64,000 nt of DNA from Flavobacterium ginsenosidimutans (GTDB taxonomy: Bacteria; Bacteroidota; Bacteroidia; Flavobacteriales; Flavobacteriaceae), in contig NZ_QJRJ01000081.1 in the NCBI RefSeq assembly GCF_003254625.1, positions 310,001-374,000 on the forward strand. The letters are read 5' to 3'. Within the stretch, counting starts at the first letter, position 1. Every line of letters starts with the position of its first letter. Position numbers and translations under genes: made by a program. The notes below the pieces were generated by a model. The model made no database searches. It was not told where the DNA came from and saw only the letters and a list, made by a program, of their open reading frames with translations. This document shows positions 9,501-19,600 of the stretch, one piece after another.

Positions 9501-9959
9501 ACTACTAATTTAGGATTTAAAGCTAATGGATTCTATTTGAGAACTCAAATTTCAACTTCATGGGGAGGCGCTACATTTGTTGATTTAGTAAGCCAAGGAA
9601 CATCAAGTGCAAACAGTATGTGGTCTCGCGAAAGTTTCTGGAGAGATATGTATTCAGATGATAATCCAAACGGAAAATATCCTAACGTAGCACAATGGAG
9701 CTATATGTCAAGCCCGTCAGATTTCTGGCAATTGAATACTTTCCGTTGTTTTGTTAGAAACTTAAGTGTTGGATATGATATTCCTAAAAAAGTGTTTGCA
9801 GATACAAAAATATCTGGAATAACATTAGGTGTAACAGGTAATAACCTTTGGGATTTATATAATCCTTATCCAGATCATTACCGAAACATGTATGATAATT
9901 CTTCAGTAGGATATCCTACGCTTAGAACTTGGACGCTTAATTTTACCGTATCATTCTAA
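6576..9959 (+). CDS. SusC-like TonB-dependent outer-membrane transporter
   Basis: A 1127-residue importer for large oligosaccharides, powered through TonB and capped by the SusD-like partner encoded 18 bases downstream. Signal peptide residues 1-23 end in YAQ. A carboxypeptidase-D regulatory-like beta-sandwich spans about 27-105 (VTGTVTDNLGGLLPGVNV). Then come a TonB-box-like segment (NIVVVGYGTQKK), the plug domain (about 115-245, with LKDASAAIYGSRASQGAIVV) and a long 22-strand barrel ending in the aromatic C-terminal strand LNFTVSF. There is no N-terminal STN domain, so it is not an anti-sigma-coupled transducer. It is the only SusC in the window, so all the downstream enzymes probably feed it. 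A long regulated leader precedes it. Confidence 0.95.
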   Translation: MKQALIKRCSFLLFALMSVLSYAQNQVTVTGTVTDNLGGLLPGVNVTEKSTKNSVTTDYNGKYQIKVKSGGTLVFSFIGMKKIELPLNNRSIVNAQMQDDFNQLENIVVVGYGTQKKKELTGAIATVKPDDLMDLPVTNLSDALKGLVPGLAVTSGSGRPGDAGSIQIRQSFGFSKDGNSTIPLVIIDDMIQVDPTNGKPTLEQFNRLDPSEIESITVLKDASAAIYGSRASQGAIVVKTKRGKSGKAKFTYNSQFAVNDAISHSKTLNAYEFGVFSNRFLTSQTPNIDPVKLYSASELEEMKSLDYNWLDEAWKPAIQQKHSFNVSGGSEDITYFAGATYLTQDANLGYQKYDKWNFRTGINAKIAKNLDFSASVSGNSGTIDKSFTKASANISDGSYGSAAGGEQADYGFLLHMPKHVPWETVVDGKTYYMSPFPNSNKNLGSANANTTIAGWNYFANLNNGSHQITDDYSYNVNASLNYKLAAVKGLSFKGTYSRTQSSSYTEQIQLPYDLARIRNYETEGNHLASAADPSVYNATTNPNGDYVIETNVRNSRVYYNNSDSKSTQGDFFINYDRTFGDHQIGAMVGGEASEIYNTSTRLAYEQTGKDYLGDYRTAGTLSASNSTATKVEGGTLSYFGRLNYNYKQKYLFQFLFRSDASTKFAPENYWGYFPSVQLGWVMSKEDWFEKALPWVDFLKLRYSIGKTGKDNIQPWRWVQYYDVIVDKGFQFGPAGTNSGGGNNGNGVTPRVTPNRDVTWDTTVKNNIGIDLTVLKNRLNFTADFYYDKTTNMLTDMSSAVGVPISAGGAYAEQNYAAIDAWGSEFSLNWSDKIKSNVSYDIGINFSYANNEVKKYPDQGNVLPSNNATREGQSVGFNPVWGFAVWKGTSTGDGILRTDEDIANYWAYLSERATAVGGTPKYFDITTPSGIRKGSLAYQDVAGQLNPDGSLAPADGQIMKENDYVKLANSSRTYGFTTNLGFKANGFYLRTQISTSWGGATFVDLVSQGTSSANSMWSRESFWRDMYSDDNPNGKYPNVAQWSYMSSPSDFWQLNTFRCFVRNLSVGYDIPKKVFADTKISGITLGVTGNNLWDLYNPYPDHYRNMYDNSSVGYPTLRTWTLNFTVSF

Positions 9960-9977
9960 TCTAAATTAAAAGCAATT

Positions 9978-11954
9978 ATGAAAACACCATTTAAATATAT
10001 AACATTATCACTTTTGCTTGCCTTAGGTACTGCTTCTTGTAGTGATGATTTTCTTAAAGATAAGCAAGCTTATGGCTTATATGATGATACGTTCTATCAA
10101 ACTCAAGAACGTGCACAAGCCTACGTAGATAATCAGTATTATGATTTTTATAATTCATATAAATCGCCTACAGCAACAGTTATTGGTTCGTATACTGATA
10201 CCAATTCAAAACTAACTGAGGAATTAGGAGGAACACAGGATTATATTAATCCAAATAAAACGCTTTTGAATGCTGCTGAAGCAAGTACATATTATGGAGC
10301 AAAATTAACAACAAGTATTAATAACTATCCATATAACAGAATTAGAGAATGTACAGCTTTCATAGAAGAAGTTGATGTTAAAGGTTCAAACCTTGACAAA
10401 ACTTTCCGTGATCGTGCAAAAGGGCAAATGTATTACATGCGTGCAATGCAATATTTTGATTTAATGCGTGTGTACGGAGGAGTTCCTATTGTTACAACTG
10501 TTCAAAATGCATCGGCAGATGATCCTTCTATTCAGCTTCCAAGAGCAAAAGTTTCAGAAGTAGTAGATCAAATTGTTAAAGATCTTGATATGGCTGCAAG
10601 TTTGCTTCCTGGAAATTGGGATTCAGCTAATTACGGACGTTTTACAAAAGGTGCTGCAATGGCTCAAAAATCAAGAGTTTTATTAACTTTTGCAAGTCCG
10701 TTATTTAACAAAAGCTGGGATGGTTCTAATGAGCGTTGGGAAGCTGCTTTAAAAGCAGGTCTTGAAGCAGAAGCACAATTAACAGCTGATGGTTATGGAT
10801 TATATGGAAGCTCTGCAAAACAATGGGAATCAATGTTTTTAATTGATAATGTTTTTTGTTCAGAAGCTATTGCAGTGCAACTTTGCGGAACATCTACTTT
10901 ATCTACAGGAATAAACAATTCATGGGAAAAAGGTATTCGTTTATTAAGTTTAGGTGGAACAGGAGGAGGAACACCAGCTCCTAAAGAAATGATTGATTTG
11001 TTTCCAATGAAAGACGGTAAAAGACCTACAGCAGCAAACGGATATAATGATTTTACATTCTTTGTAGATAGAGATCCAAGATTCTACAGAACATTTGCTT
11101 TTTCTGGAGTTAAATGGGGTTACAAAGAAACTCCAGACGCAGTTCTTTGGGCTTACCGTTGGGTAGATGGTTCTAATAAAGCTGGTTTCGCAGATTCAAA
11201 TACAGCAGTTTCAAGCCCTGCATTTGTTAGAAAAATGAGTAATTCAGCAGCAAGTAAAGAAACGAATTTCCAATATTCTGGAACAGATATTATGGAATAT
11301 CGTTATGCAGAATTATTATTGAATATTGCAGAATGTTATGCTGCTTTAGGTCAGACAAGCAATACCTTAGCTTATTTAGGAAGAATTAGAAACCGTGTAG
11401 GTATTCCCGCAGCTAATAATTATGGAATTGGAACACTTTCTGATAAATATGCCGCAATCGAAGCAGTATTATACGAGCGTAGAGTAGAATTAGCATACGA
11501 AGGGAAACGTTTCTGGGATGTTCAAAGATGGATGCTTTACGATAATGAAGCACTTGCAGGTGTAACTGGTGGAACAGTAAGTAAATTGCATTTAACTCCA
11601 ATTAATGGAACAAAACGTACTGGAAACTTTTTACAATATAAAAATACAGCAGAATCTTCTACAAAAGATCCTTTGTCTGCTGATCGTGCAGGTATTATGG
11701 CCGATCCAGATGCAACTAATTTCCAAGCACAATTAACAGCTTTGGCTAATTTCTATAACACTAATTTTACACGTACAGAATTAATAACACCAATGGATAA
11801 CTATAATGGAGCGGCGGTTAATATTAAATTTAATCCAAACTACTACATAAATGGTCTTGCAACTGCGCCTTTAACAGCAAATCCATGGTTATTACAAACT
11901 ATTGGCTGGAATGATAATTTTGGAGCACAAGGAACCTTCAATTATCAAGAATAA
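9978..11954 (+). CDS. SusD-like (RagB/SusD) glycan-binding lipoprotein
   Basis: A 658-residue surface lipoprotein that forms the lid of the SusC transporter and binds the oligosaccharide. The lipobox is at residues 18-21 (TASC, lipidated C21), followed by SDDF, an acidic stretch of the kind that acts as a lipoprotein surface-export signal. The SusD hallmarks are RAQAYVDNQYYDFYN near the start, GQMYYMRAMQYFDLMRVYGG in the TPR region, and RNRVGIP and ERRVELAYEGKRFWDVQRW in the C-terminal half. It follows susC by 18 bases as expected for a pair. A hairpin after its stop codon probably lowers expression of the enzymes relative to the transport pair. The ligand is inferred to be a pectic oligosaccharide from context. 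Confidence 0.95.
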   Translation: MKTPFKYITLSLLLALGTASCSDDFLKDKQAYGLYDDTFYQTQERAQAYVDNQYYDFYNSYKSPTATVIGSYTDTNSKLTEELGGTQDYINPNKTLLNAAEASTYYGAKLTTSINNYPYNRIRECTAFIEEVDVKGSNLDKTFRDRAKGQMYYMRAMQYFDLMRVYGGVPIVTTVQNASADDPSIQLPRAKVSEVVDQIVKDLDMAASLLPGNWDSANYGRFTKGAAMAQKSRVLLTFASPLFNKSWDGSNERWEAALKAGLEAEAQLTADGYGLYGSSAKQWESMFLIDNVFCSEAIAVQLCGTSTLSTGINNSWEKGIRLLSLGGTGGGTPAPKEMIDLFPMKDGKRPTAANGYNDFTFFVDRDPRFYRTFAFSGVKWGYKETPDAVLWAYRWVDGSNKAGFADSNTAVSSPAFVRKMSNSAASKETNFQYSGTDIMEYRYAELLLNIAECYAALGQTSNTLAYLGRIRNRVGIPAANNYGIGTLSDKYAAIEAVLYERRVELAYEGKRFWDVQRWMLYDNEALAGVTGGTVSKLHLTPINGTKRTGNFLQYKNTAESSTKDPLSADRAGIMADPDATNFQAQLTALANFYNTNFTRTELITPMDNYNGAAVNIKFNPNYYINGLATAPLTANPWLLQTIGWNDNFGAQGTFNYQE

Positions 11955-11988
11955 ATTTAATATCAAAACAAGGATTATATAAAGCTTT

Positions 11989-12018
11989 TCACCTGTATTC
12001 GTCAAAAGATACAGGTGA
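11989..12018 (+). terminator. Hairpin after susD
   Basis: A perfect 10-bp stem TCACCTGTAT / ATACAGGTGA with a 10-base loop is followed by TTTG rather than a full T run. It is either a partial terminator or an mRNA-stabilising 3' hairpin that sets the susCD to enzyme ratio. Confidence 0.6.
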
Positions 12019-12054
12019 TTTGTTTAAAAAGAATTACCACAACTAGAAATTAAC

Positions 12055-13767
12055 ATGAAAAATTCCGCATTATTTATCGCATCATCTCTGCTTTTTTTAG
12101 GAAGTGCAAAATGTTTTGCACAATATCCGAAGATAAGTCCAGAAGTTCAGGCTCAAGAAAAAGCAATTAAAGAAGAAGCTCAAAGACTTTCTGATGAAGC
12201 TTGGACAAAAGCTTTAGTTGTTATTGAAGAAGAAGCAAAACACGGAAAACCATATATCCCGTGGGCAGCAAGACCGACCGATTTACCTCAGGCAGAAATC
12301 CCTGCTTTTCCAGGTGCTGAAGGTGGCGGAATGTACACATTTGGAGGTCGTGGCGGAAAAGTTTATACGGTAACAAGTCTAGAGGACCGCGGACCAGGAA
12401 CTTTACGTGAAGCTTGTGAACAAGGAGGAGCGAGAATAGTGGTATTTAACGTTGCTGGAATTATCAGATTAAAAAGTCCGTTGATTATTCGTGCACCTTA
12501 CATTACAATTGCGGGACAAACAGCTCCTGGCGATGGTGTTTGTATTGCTGGAGAATCAACTTGGATTGATACGCATGACGTAATTATCAGACACGTACGT
12601 TTCCGTCGTGGAGAAACTTTTGTAGGCCGTCGTGATGATGCAATCGGAGGAAATCCTGTTGGAAATATTATGATCGACCACGTTTCTGCAACTTGGGGAT
12701 TAGACGAAAACATGTCAATCTACAGACATATGTACAATCCAGGGCCAGGTTACCCAGACATTAAAGTGGGAACTGTAAATATTACCATCCAAAATAGTTT
12801 ATTCGGAGAAGCTTTGGATACTTACAATCACGCTTTCGGAAGTACTTTAGGTGGAGAAAACTGCTCTTTCATGAGAAATATGTGGGCTAATAATGCTGGA
12901 AGAAACCCTTCTATTGGTTGGAACGGAATTTTCAATTTTGTGAATAACGTAGTTTTTAACTGGTACAATAGATCTACTGATGGTGGAGATTATACTGCTA
13001 ATTACAACATCATCAATAACTTCTATAAACCAGGACCAGTTACCGATTTGACACAGCCAATTAGTTATAGAATTTTAAAACCAGAATCGGGAAGAAGTAA
13101 ATTGCCATACATGGTTTTCGGTAGAGCTTATGTAAACGGAAATGTTGTTAATGGAAACGAAAAAGTGACTAAAGACAACTGGGATGGTGGAATTCAGTTA
13201 GAGAATAAAAAAGGGGAATTAATGACGTATGATGAAGCAAAAGAATACTTCTCTAAAATGAAAGTAGATAAAGCTTTCCCAATGCCTTGGTTCAACAAAT
13301 TCATGACTGCTGAAGAATCATATGAGTTCGTTCTTAAAAATGTTGGAGCTACTTTACCAATTAGAGATAAAGTGGACGAAAGAATCGTAAGAACGGTAAA
13401 AACTGGAGTTCCAGAATATGCTAAAGGATTAGAGAAAAAGACTTTCTACCAATTTGAACACAGACGTTTACCGATGGATTCTTATAAAAAAGGAATTATT
13501 ACAGATGTTTCGCAAGTTGGAGGATATCCAGAATACAAAGGAAAACCTTATGTAGATACAGACAAAGACGGAATGCCAGATGCTTGGGAGAAAAAATATG
13601 GTTTAAATCCGAACGATCCATCTGATGCGCAAGGAGATTTAAATGGAGATGGATATACAAATATTGAAGATTACATCAACGGTGTAAATCCTGCCATAAA
13701 AGTAGATTGGAAAGATTTAGCTAATAACAAAGAAACTTTAGTTAGACCTTTATTAGATTTAAAATAG
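12055..13767 (+). CDS. Secreted pectate lyase (PL1)
   Basis: A 570-residue lyase for homogalacturonan. The signal peptide ends at CFAQ (residue 23). A predicted helical, Glu/Lys-rich spacer (about 30-65) precedes the beta-helix, which starts at AFPGAEGGG (A84) and includes FGGRGGKVYTVTSLED, ITIAGQTAPGDG, RHVRFRRGE and DHVSATWGLDE (D208). Near 501-545 there is an Asp-rich calcium-binding segment (DTDKDGMPDAWEKKYG ... DLNGDGYTNIEDY) like dockerin or thrombospondin-3 repeats. The gene at 14802 is a close paralogue with the same domain order, and the two flank a DUF3826-like gene. The PL1 family is certain; the division of labour between the paralogues is unknown. Confidence 0.93.
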   Translation: MKNSALFIASSLLFLGSAKCFAQYPKISPEVQAQEKAIKEEAQRLSDEAWTKALVVIEEEAKHGKPYIPWAARPTDLPQAEIPAFPGAEGGGMYTFGGRGGKVYTVTSLEDRGPGTLREACEQGGARIVVFNVAGIIRLKSPLIIRAPYITIAGQTAPGDGVCIAGESTWIDTHDVIIRHVRFRRGETFVGRRDDAIGGNPVGNIMIDHVSATWGLDENMSIYRHMYNPGPGYPDIKVGTVNITIQNSLFGEALDTYNHAFGSTLGGENCSFMRNMWANNAGRNPSIGWNGIFNFVNNVVFNWYNRSTDGGDYTANYNIINNFYKPGPVTDLTQPISYRILKPESGRSKLPYMVFGRAYVNGNVVNGNEKVTKDNWDGGIQLENKKGELMTYDEAKEYFSKMKVDKAFPMPWFNKFMTAEESYEFVLKNVGATLPIRDKVDERIVRTVKTGVPEYAKGLEKKTFYQFEHRRLPMDSYKKGIITDVSQVGGYPEYKGKPYVDTDKDGMPDAWEKKYGLNPNDPSDAQGDLNGDGYTNIEDYINGVNPAIKVDWKDLANNKETLVRPLLDLK

Positions 13768-13823
13768 GAACAATTTTTGAAAACATTCTTGTATCAGAGT
13801 AAAAAGGAATGTTTTCGAAAATA

Positions 13824-14018
13824 GCCTGAAAGGCTCAAAGCACTAACATAGGACAACGTCCTATGTATAACAATAAAGAAAGAAAAAAAGCCCTGAAAAG
13901 GCGAAAGCAATTAATGATGTGCAGCTTATAAAGGCTTACGCCCTTTCAGGGCTATGTCTATATGAATTGTGAGTCATAGGATTTTATCCTATGGTATTGC
14001 TTAAAGGCCGTTGGCCTT
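13824..14018. repeat. Cluster of short hairpin repeats
   Basis: Several small palindromes occur in a row. CATAGGACAACGTCCTATG (13847-13865) and CATAGGATTTTATCCTATG (13975-13993) share their arms. AGCCCTGAAA (13889) pairs with TTTCAGGGCT (13944). AAGGCCGTTGGCCTT lies at 14004-14018, right before a spurious ATG. The layout resembles other flavobacterial intergenic palindrome clusters; the palindromes at 57681-57746 are similar in style. Confidence 0.75.
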
Positions 14019-14057
14019 ATGATTGAGTTAAAAAAAATAACTAAAAAAAGAAAGACA

Positions 14058-14747
14058 ATGGCACTAAATAAATTAAACGCTGGTTTATTATCGCTAGTTT
14101 TTGCATTTTCAAGTTTAAATGCACAACAGCATTTAGATCCTGAATATGTAAAGGTTACCAATGAAAGAGCGGCAAAAATCGTTACTAAATTAGATTTGAA
14201 AAACGAATCAAAAGAGAAAGCAGTTTCAAATATTATCGCACAGCAATTCAGAGATTTAACTGAAATTCAAGACGGAAGAGATGCTGAAATTAAAAAAGTG
14301 AAAGAAGATACTTCTTTAGCAAAAGAAAAGCAAAACGAAAAGATTGATAAACTGAAAACCAAAGCTGACGAATCAATTGCAAAACTGCATAAATCTTACA
14401 TCAAAAAATTAGGTAAAGAACTATCAGAAGATAAAATCACTGAAGTAAAAGACGGAATGACTTATGGCGTGCTTCCTATCACAGTTGCAGGTTACAATGA
14501 TATGCTTCCAAATTTAACAGCAGAACAAAAAGACTACATCTACAAAGCTTTAGTTGAAGCTAGAGAACATGCAATGGATGCCGGTTCATCTAAAGAAAAA
14601 CACGGATGGTTTGGTAAATACAAAGGAAGAATCAACAACTATTTATCGAAACAAGGTTACGATTTAAACAAAGAAAGTAAAGATTGGCACGAACGTGTTG
14701 AGCAAAGAGAAAAGAATAAAGTAAAAGATTCTACTGTAAAAGAATAG
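14058..14747 (+). CDS. Exported DUF3826-like protein of unknown function
   Basis: A 229-residue protein. ATG 14058 is preferred over ATG 14019: it gives a proper signal peptide (MALNKLNAGLLSLVFA...NAQ), whereas 14019 overlaps a hairpin repeat and would add 13 Lys-rich residues. After cleavage the protein is mostly charged and probably helical (about 35-130, many Lys/Glu, coiled-coil-like). A conserved-looking core follows, MTYGVLPITVAGYNDMLPNL, and then a C-terminal helical part. It resembles the DUF3826 proteins that sit beside pectate lyases in Bacteroidota PULs; that assignment is from memory, not a search. The position between two paralogous PL1 genes suggests a role with these lyases, such as a chaperone or binding partner. 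No catalytic motif is evident. Confidence 0.7.
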   Translation: MALNKLNAGLLSLVFAFSSLNAQQHLDPEYVKVTNERAAKIVTKLDLKNESKEKAVSNIIAQQFRDLTEIQDGRDAEIKKVKEDTSLAKEKQNEKIDKLKTKADESIAKLHKSYIKKLGKELSEDKITEVKDGMTYGVLPITVAGYNDMLPNLTAEQKDYIYKALVEAREHAMDAGSSKEKHGWFGKYKGRINNYLSKQGYDLNKESKDWHERVEQREKNKVKDSTVKE

Positions 14748-14801
14748 TTTTCTCTATCAAACTTTCTACTAGAACTATTAACTGCAACCACACACAATCC
14801 A

Positions 14802-16508
14802 ATGCAAAATATTTTCCCAAAACATACTTTAAAGAGAACATTTATGGCGTTGTCATTTTGTTCACTTGTATCATCGGCATATGCGCAATATCCTGTAATT
14901 CCAAAACCTGTTCAGGAAAAAGCGGATGCTATTTTAGCTGACGAAGAAAAAAGGCTGAGCGAAATATGGAATGCTAATCTTCATATTATCAAAGAAGAAG
15001 CAAAACAAGGAAAACCTTATTTACCTTGGGCTTCGTATCCAAAAGATTTTGTGCAGGCAGATATTCCTGCTTTCCCGGGTGCTGAAGGCGGTGGAGCATA
15101 TACACAAGGTGGTCGTGGCGGAAAAATATTTGTGGTTACGAGTTTAGAAGACAGCGGAAAAGGAACTTTTCGTGAAGCCTGTGAAGCGGTTGGAGCAAGA
15201 ACTATTGTTTTTAATGTTTCGGGAATTATTCAATTGAAAAAAAGAATCAGCATGCGTGCGCCTTACGTGACCATTGCGGGGCAAACTGCTCCAGGTGACG
15301 GAATTTGCATTGCCGGAGAAACTTTAGAAATCGATACTCATGACGTGATTATTCGTCATATGCGTTTCCGTCGTGGAGCTACAGAAGTAACGAGAAGAGA
15401 TGATGCATTAGGAGGAAATCCAATGGGAAATATCATTGTAGATCACTGTTCGGTAAGCTGGGGATTAGACGAAAATATTTCTTTATACAGACATCAATTT
15501 GCAGCTAATGCAAAATCAAAACTGGAAAAATTACCAGCTTGTAATATTACGATTCAAAACACTATTTCATCAGAAGGTTTGGATACGTACAATCATGCTT
15601 TCGGAAGTACAATCGGCGGATTAAATAGTACTTTTATGCGCAATTTATGGGCCGACAATATTTCTAGAAATGCTTCTATCGGAATGTATGGCGACTTTAA
15701 TTTTGTGAATAATGTAGTATTTAATTGGTGGAATCGTACGCTTGATGGAGGTGATTATCGTTCAATGTTAAATATCATCAACAATTATTTTAAACCAGGG
15801 CCAATAACTCCTGTAAACGAGCCTATTTCGCATAGAATTGTAAAACCTGAATCAGGATATATTGAACCAAAACAATACGGAAGAGCGTATGTTTCAGGAA
15901 ACTTTATTGTTGGTTCTCCTGAAGTTACAGCTGATAACTGGAATGGTGGCGTACAATTAGAAAACCTTCCAGAAGCGGAAACCAAAGAGTTTTTAGCAGC
16001 AATCAAACAGCCAAAACCATTCTCAATGCCAAAATTCAATATCATGTCGGCAGAAGAAGCTTATGATTTTGTTTTGACGAATGTTGGAGCAACTTTACCA
16101 AAAAGAGATGCCGTTGACGAAAGAATCATCAAACAGGTCCGCACAGGAAAAATCGAAGTAAAAGACGGTTTAGAAAATTCAATCGGAAAAGAATATATCA
16201 AAAGAAGATTACCAGCTGACTCATATAAAAAAGGAATTATAACGCATCCAGACCAAGTTGGCGGATATCCAACTTACAAAGGAAAAGCATATAAAGACTC
16301 AGATAATGACGGAATTCCAGATGCTTGGGAAAAGAAATACGGTTTAAATCCAAATGACGCTTCAGACGCTAATAAAGATGCAAACGGAGACGGTTATACC
16401 AATATCGAAAAATATTTTAACGGAATCGATCCAAACAGTAAAGTTGATTGGACGAAAATGGAAAATAATACGGATACTTTAGCGAAGCTGAAATCATTAT
16501 TGCAATAA
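14802..16508 (+). CDS. Secreted pectate lyase (PL1), paralogue of the 12055 gene
   Basis: A 568-residue lyase with the same plan as its neighbour. A signal peptide ends YAQ (about residue 29), and an alternative ATG at 14844 would give a shorter one. A helical spacer is followed by the beta-helix from AFPGAEGGG (A90) with GGRGGKIFVVTSLED, TIAGQTAPGDG, RHMRFRRGA and DHCSVSWGLDE (D214). A C-terminal Asp-rich calcium-binding segment lies near 497-540 (DSDNDGIPDAWEKKYG). The two proteins align throughout, so this is a tandem duplication with the DUF3826-like gene in between. Differences in loops such as the RHQFAANAKSKLEKL insert suggest changed specificity, for example for methylation or chain length. 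Confidence 0.93.
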   Translation: MQNIFPKHTLKRTFMALSFCSLVSSAYAQYPVIPKPVQEKADAILADEEKRLSEIWNANLHIIKEEAKQGKPYLPWASYPKDFVQADIPAFPGAEGGGAYTQGGRGGKIFVVTSLEDSGKGTFREACEAVGARTIVFNVSGIIQLKKRISMRAPYVTIAGQTAPGDGICIAGETLEIDTHDVIIRHMRFRRGATEVTRRDDALGGNPMGNIIVDHCSVSWGLDENISLYRHQFAANAKSKLEKLPACNITIQNTISSEGLDTYNHAFGSTIGGLNSTFMRNLWADNISRNASIGMYGDFNFVNNVVFNWWNRTLDGGDYRSMLNIINNYFKPGPITPVNEPISHRIVKPESGYIEPKQYGRAYVSGNFIVGSPEVTADNWNGGVQLENLPEAETKEFLAAIKQPKPFSMPKFNIMSAEEAYDFVLTNVGATLPKRDAVDERIIKQVRTGKIEVKDGLENSIGKEYIKRRLPADSYKKGIITHPDQVGGYPTYKGKAYKDSDNDGIPDAWEKKYGLNPNDASDANKDANGDGYTNIEKYFNGIDPNSKVDWTKMENNTDTLAKLKSLLQ

Positions 16509-16533
16509 TTTCAACTTAAAGAATGTACCCAAA

Positions 16534-16652
16534 GTTTGTCATTCCGACGAAGGAGGAATCACACTAGAAACTCCACAACAGTACGTAAATCCCGCGTGAG
16601 ATTTGCTTCGCCTGTTCGCTATCGCTCGAGTTTCCTTCGTCGAAATGACAAA
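16534..16652. repeat. TTTGTCATTCC-family inverted repeat carrying a GC-rich module
   Basis: The left end TTTGTCATTCCGACGAAG pairs with the right end CTTCGTCGAAATGACAAA. At 16605-16628 it contains the 24-bp module GCTTCGCCTGTTC...ATCGCTCG, whose exact complement recurs at 31052-31075 and, with one change, at 26437-26460. The open frame through this repeat (42 codons, TTG start) is not considered coding. Confidence 0.85.
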
Positions 16653-16661
16653 ATTGTGGAA

Positions 16662-19600
16662 ATGCTTAACTTTAGAAAATTGAAAAATATACTTAAAGTG
16701 AATTTCATTAAACAAAATATAATCCCTTCCTTCAAAAACACATTAGTGATAATGTGTTTTGCTATGTTTACATCTGGAAACATCACAGCCCAAAACAATT
16801 TCCCAGATATCGTTAAAACCAAAGAAGGAAAACTTTCTTTCACAGCTGATAATCAAGGAAATCAAATTCCAGATTTTTCTTTTGCAGGATATAGAAACTC
16901 AGAAGTTGCCATTCCGAATTTGGATAACAAAATTCTTGTTTCGCAGCAAGAAGAAGATGCAACGCAGAAAATCCAAAATGCAATTGATTATGTAAGTGCA
17001 TTAAAACCAGATAAATCAGGATTTCGTGGAGCAGTTTTGTTAGACAAAGGAACTTTCAAAATCAGCGGAACATTATACATTAGAAAATCGGGTGTAGTTT
17101 TAAGAGGAAGCGGAAATTCCGAAAATGGAACCGTACTTTTAGGAACTGGTTTAGAAAGAGAAGCTTTAATTAGAATTTTGGGTGAAAATGATAAAGCTTA
17201 TAAAGATTCATTTGAATTCGTAAACGCTTACACGCCACTTGGAACGCAGAAAATCCAACTAAAAAATACTTCAAAATTAAAAGTTGGAGACGAAATCGAA
17301 ATCAGCAAACCTTTAACGGATAATTTCATTAAAGAAGTAAACATGCAGGATTTTGGCGGAGAAACTTCTTGGATTGGATGGAAAAAAGGGGATTGGACGA
17401 CAACTTGGAATCGTGTTGTAACCAAAATCAACGGAAACGAAGTAACCGTAAACGCACCAATTACAATGTCATTAGACGATGCTTTTGGAACTTCTAAAGT
17501 AACTGTTTATTCTTGGCAAGGAAGAATTGAAAATACTGGAATTGAAAACATGTTAATAAAATCAACTTACAATCCTTCAAATTTAAAAGACGAAGAACAT
17601 CGTTGGCAGGCAATCAGCATTGAAAATACCAGAAATGCTTGGGTAAAGCAAGTTAATTTCAAACACTTTGCAGGTGGAGCGGTTACGATTTTAAAAACAA
17701 GTCAACAAATCACGGTTGAAGATTGTATTGCCACAGAACCAATCTCTGAAATTGCTTCATTCAGAAGACATACTTTTTATACCGAAGGTCAGCAGACTTT
17801 ATTTCAGCGTTGTTATTCAGAATTTGGATATCATGATTTTGCCGTTGGCGGATTTGGAACAACTGGACCAAATGTGTTCGTACAATGCGAATCACATTTA
17901 CCATTCGAAAACAGCGGAGCAATCGGAAGCTGGGCAACTGGAGTTTTATTTGACATTGCCAATATCGACGGAAAAGCATTGAGCTACAACAACAGAGAAC
18001 AAGGCGGAAGAGGCGCTGGATGGACAGCAGCTAATTCTGTAATCTGGGAATCATCGGCATCAAAAGTAGAATGTTATAGCCCGCCAACAGCACAAAACTG
18101 GGCTTTTGGAGTTTGGGGACAATTTGGAGGAAACGGACATTGGAAAAACGTAAACGAACATATCAGTCCAAGAAGTTTATTCTACACACAATTAGAAGCC
18201 AGATTAGGAAAACTTCCAGTTCAGCCTTTTATCTACGATTTAGGCTCAGAAGCTTCTTCAAGTCCGAGCGTAGAAGTTGCAGCAGAATTGACTAAAAACT
18301 CTGCTACAACGGCAAAAAGTTTACAAGAATTGATTGCAGAAGCTTCAAAAGCAAATCCGATTAATACAGACAGTAAAGGTTTAAAAAATGCAAACGATTT
18401 AAAAGTTGCATCAAATAAAACAGAAAAATCAACTTCTAAAGTAACAGTAGAAAATGGCTGGTTAACTTTTGAAGGTAAAGTAATTGCAGGAAAACAAACC
18501 AACGTAGCTTGGTGGAGAGGTGATTTAAGTGATGATTTCGTTAATAAATCAACACCGCACATCACTCGTTTTGTACCTGGAAGAACAGGAAACGGATTGA
18601 CGGATAAAGTACAAGAAACGGTAGATTATTTGACTAAAAACAATATTGTTGCCTTAGAACACAATTACGGTTTATGGTACGACAGAAGGATGGACGATCA
18701 CGAACGTGTTCGCAGAGTTGATGACGATGTTTGGCCACCGTTTTACGAACAGCCTTTTGCAAGAAGCGGAAAAGATTTTGCCTGGGATCATTTAAGCAAA
18801 TACGATTTAACAAAATTCAACGATTGGTACTGGAGCCGTTTAGCGCAGTTTGCAACGCTGGCAGAACCAAACGGACAATTGTTAATCAATCAGCAATATT
18901 TTCAGCACAACATTTTAGAAGCCGGAGCACACTGGGCAAGTTCACCTTGGCGTTCAGCAAACAATATTAACAGCACAGGTTTTCCTGAGCCACCGCCTTA
19001 TGCAGGAGACAAACGTATTTTTATGGCGGAGCAGTTTTATGATATTACGAATGCTCAAAGAAGAAAATTGCACGAAGGTTTCATTAGAAAATCATTTGAG
19101 AACTTTCAGGAAAACAGTAACGTAATTCAGTTAACAAGTGCAGAATATACTGGCCCGCTTCATTTTATGGAATTTTGGTTAGACCAAGCTCAAAAATGGA
19201 AAGACGAAACAGGAAAAAAAGGCTTAATTGGTTTAAGTGCTACGAAAGATGTTCAAGATGCTATCTTAAATGATGCTAAAAGAAATAAAACCGTTGATGT
19301 AATCGACATTCGTTATTGGTATTACAAAGAAGACGGCTCAGCTTATGCTCCACAAGGAGGCGTTAATTTAGCGCCAAGACAGCACGCCAGGAAACTAAAA
19401 ACCGGAAAAGAAACCGACAATCAAGTATATCGAGCCGTTCGTGAATACAGAGAAAAATATCCCGAAAAAGTCATTTTATATTCAACAGATGGTTCTTCAA
19501 GATTTGGATGGCCAGCTTTAATGGCGGGAGCTTCAATGCCAAACATTCCAAAAATCGAATTGCCTCAGTTTTATTCCGCTTTAAGCGAAATGAAATTAGT

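Noticed and set aside
14019..14057. ATG at 14019 as start of the DUF3826-like gene
   Set aside because: It directly follows a hairpin repeat ending 14018 and would put 13 charged residues before a normal signal peptide; ATG 14058 is better.
16536..16661. Longer N-terminus of the beta-helix/DUF6298-like protein
   Set aside because: The 42 extra codons (TTG start) translate a dispersed palindromic repeat and give an Arg-rich, implausible leader.
18233..18565. 110-codon open frame on the - strand inside the beta-helix/DUF6298-like gene
   Set aside because: Antisense to an intact coding region and of low complexity; no support.
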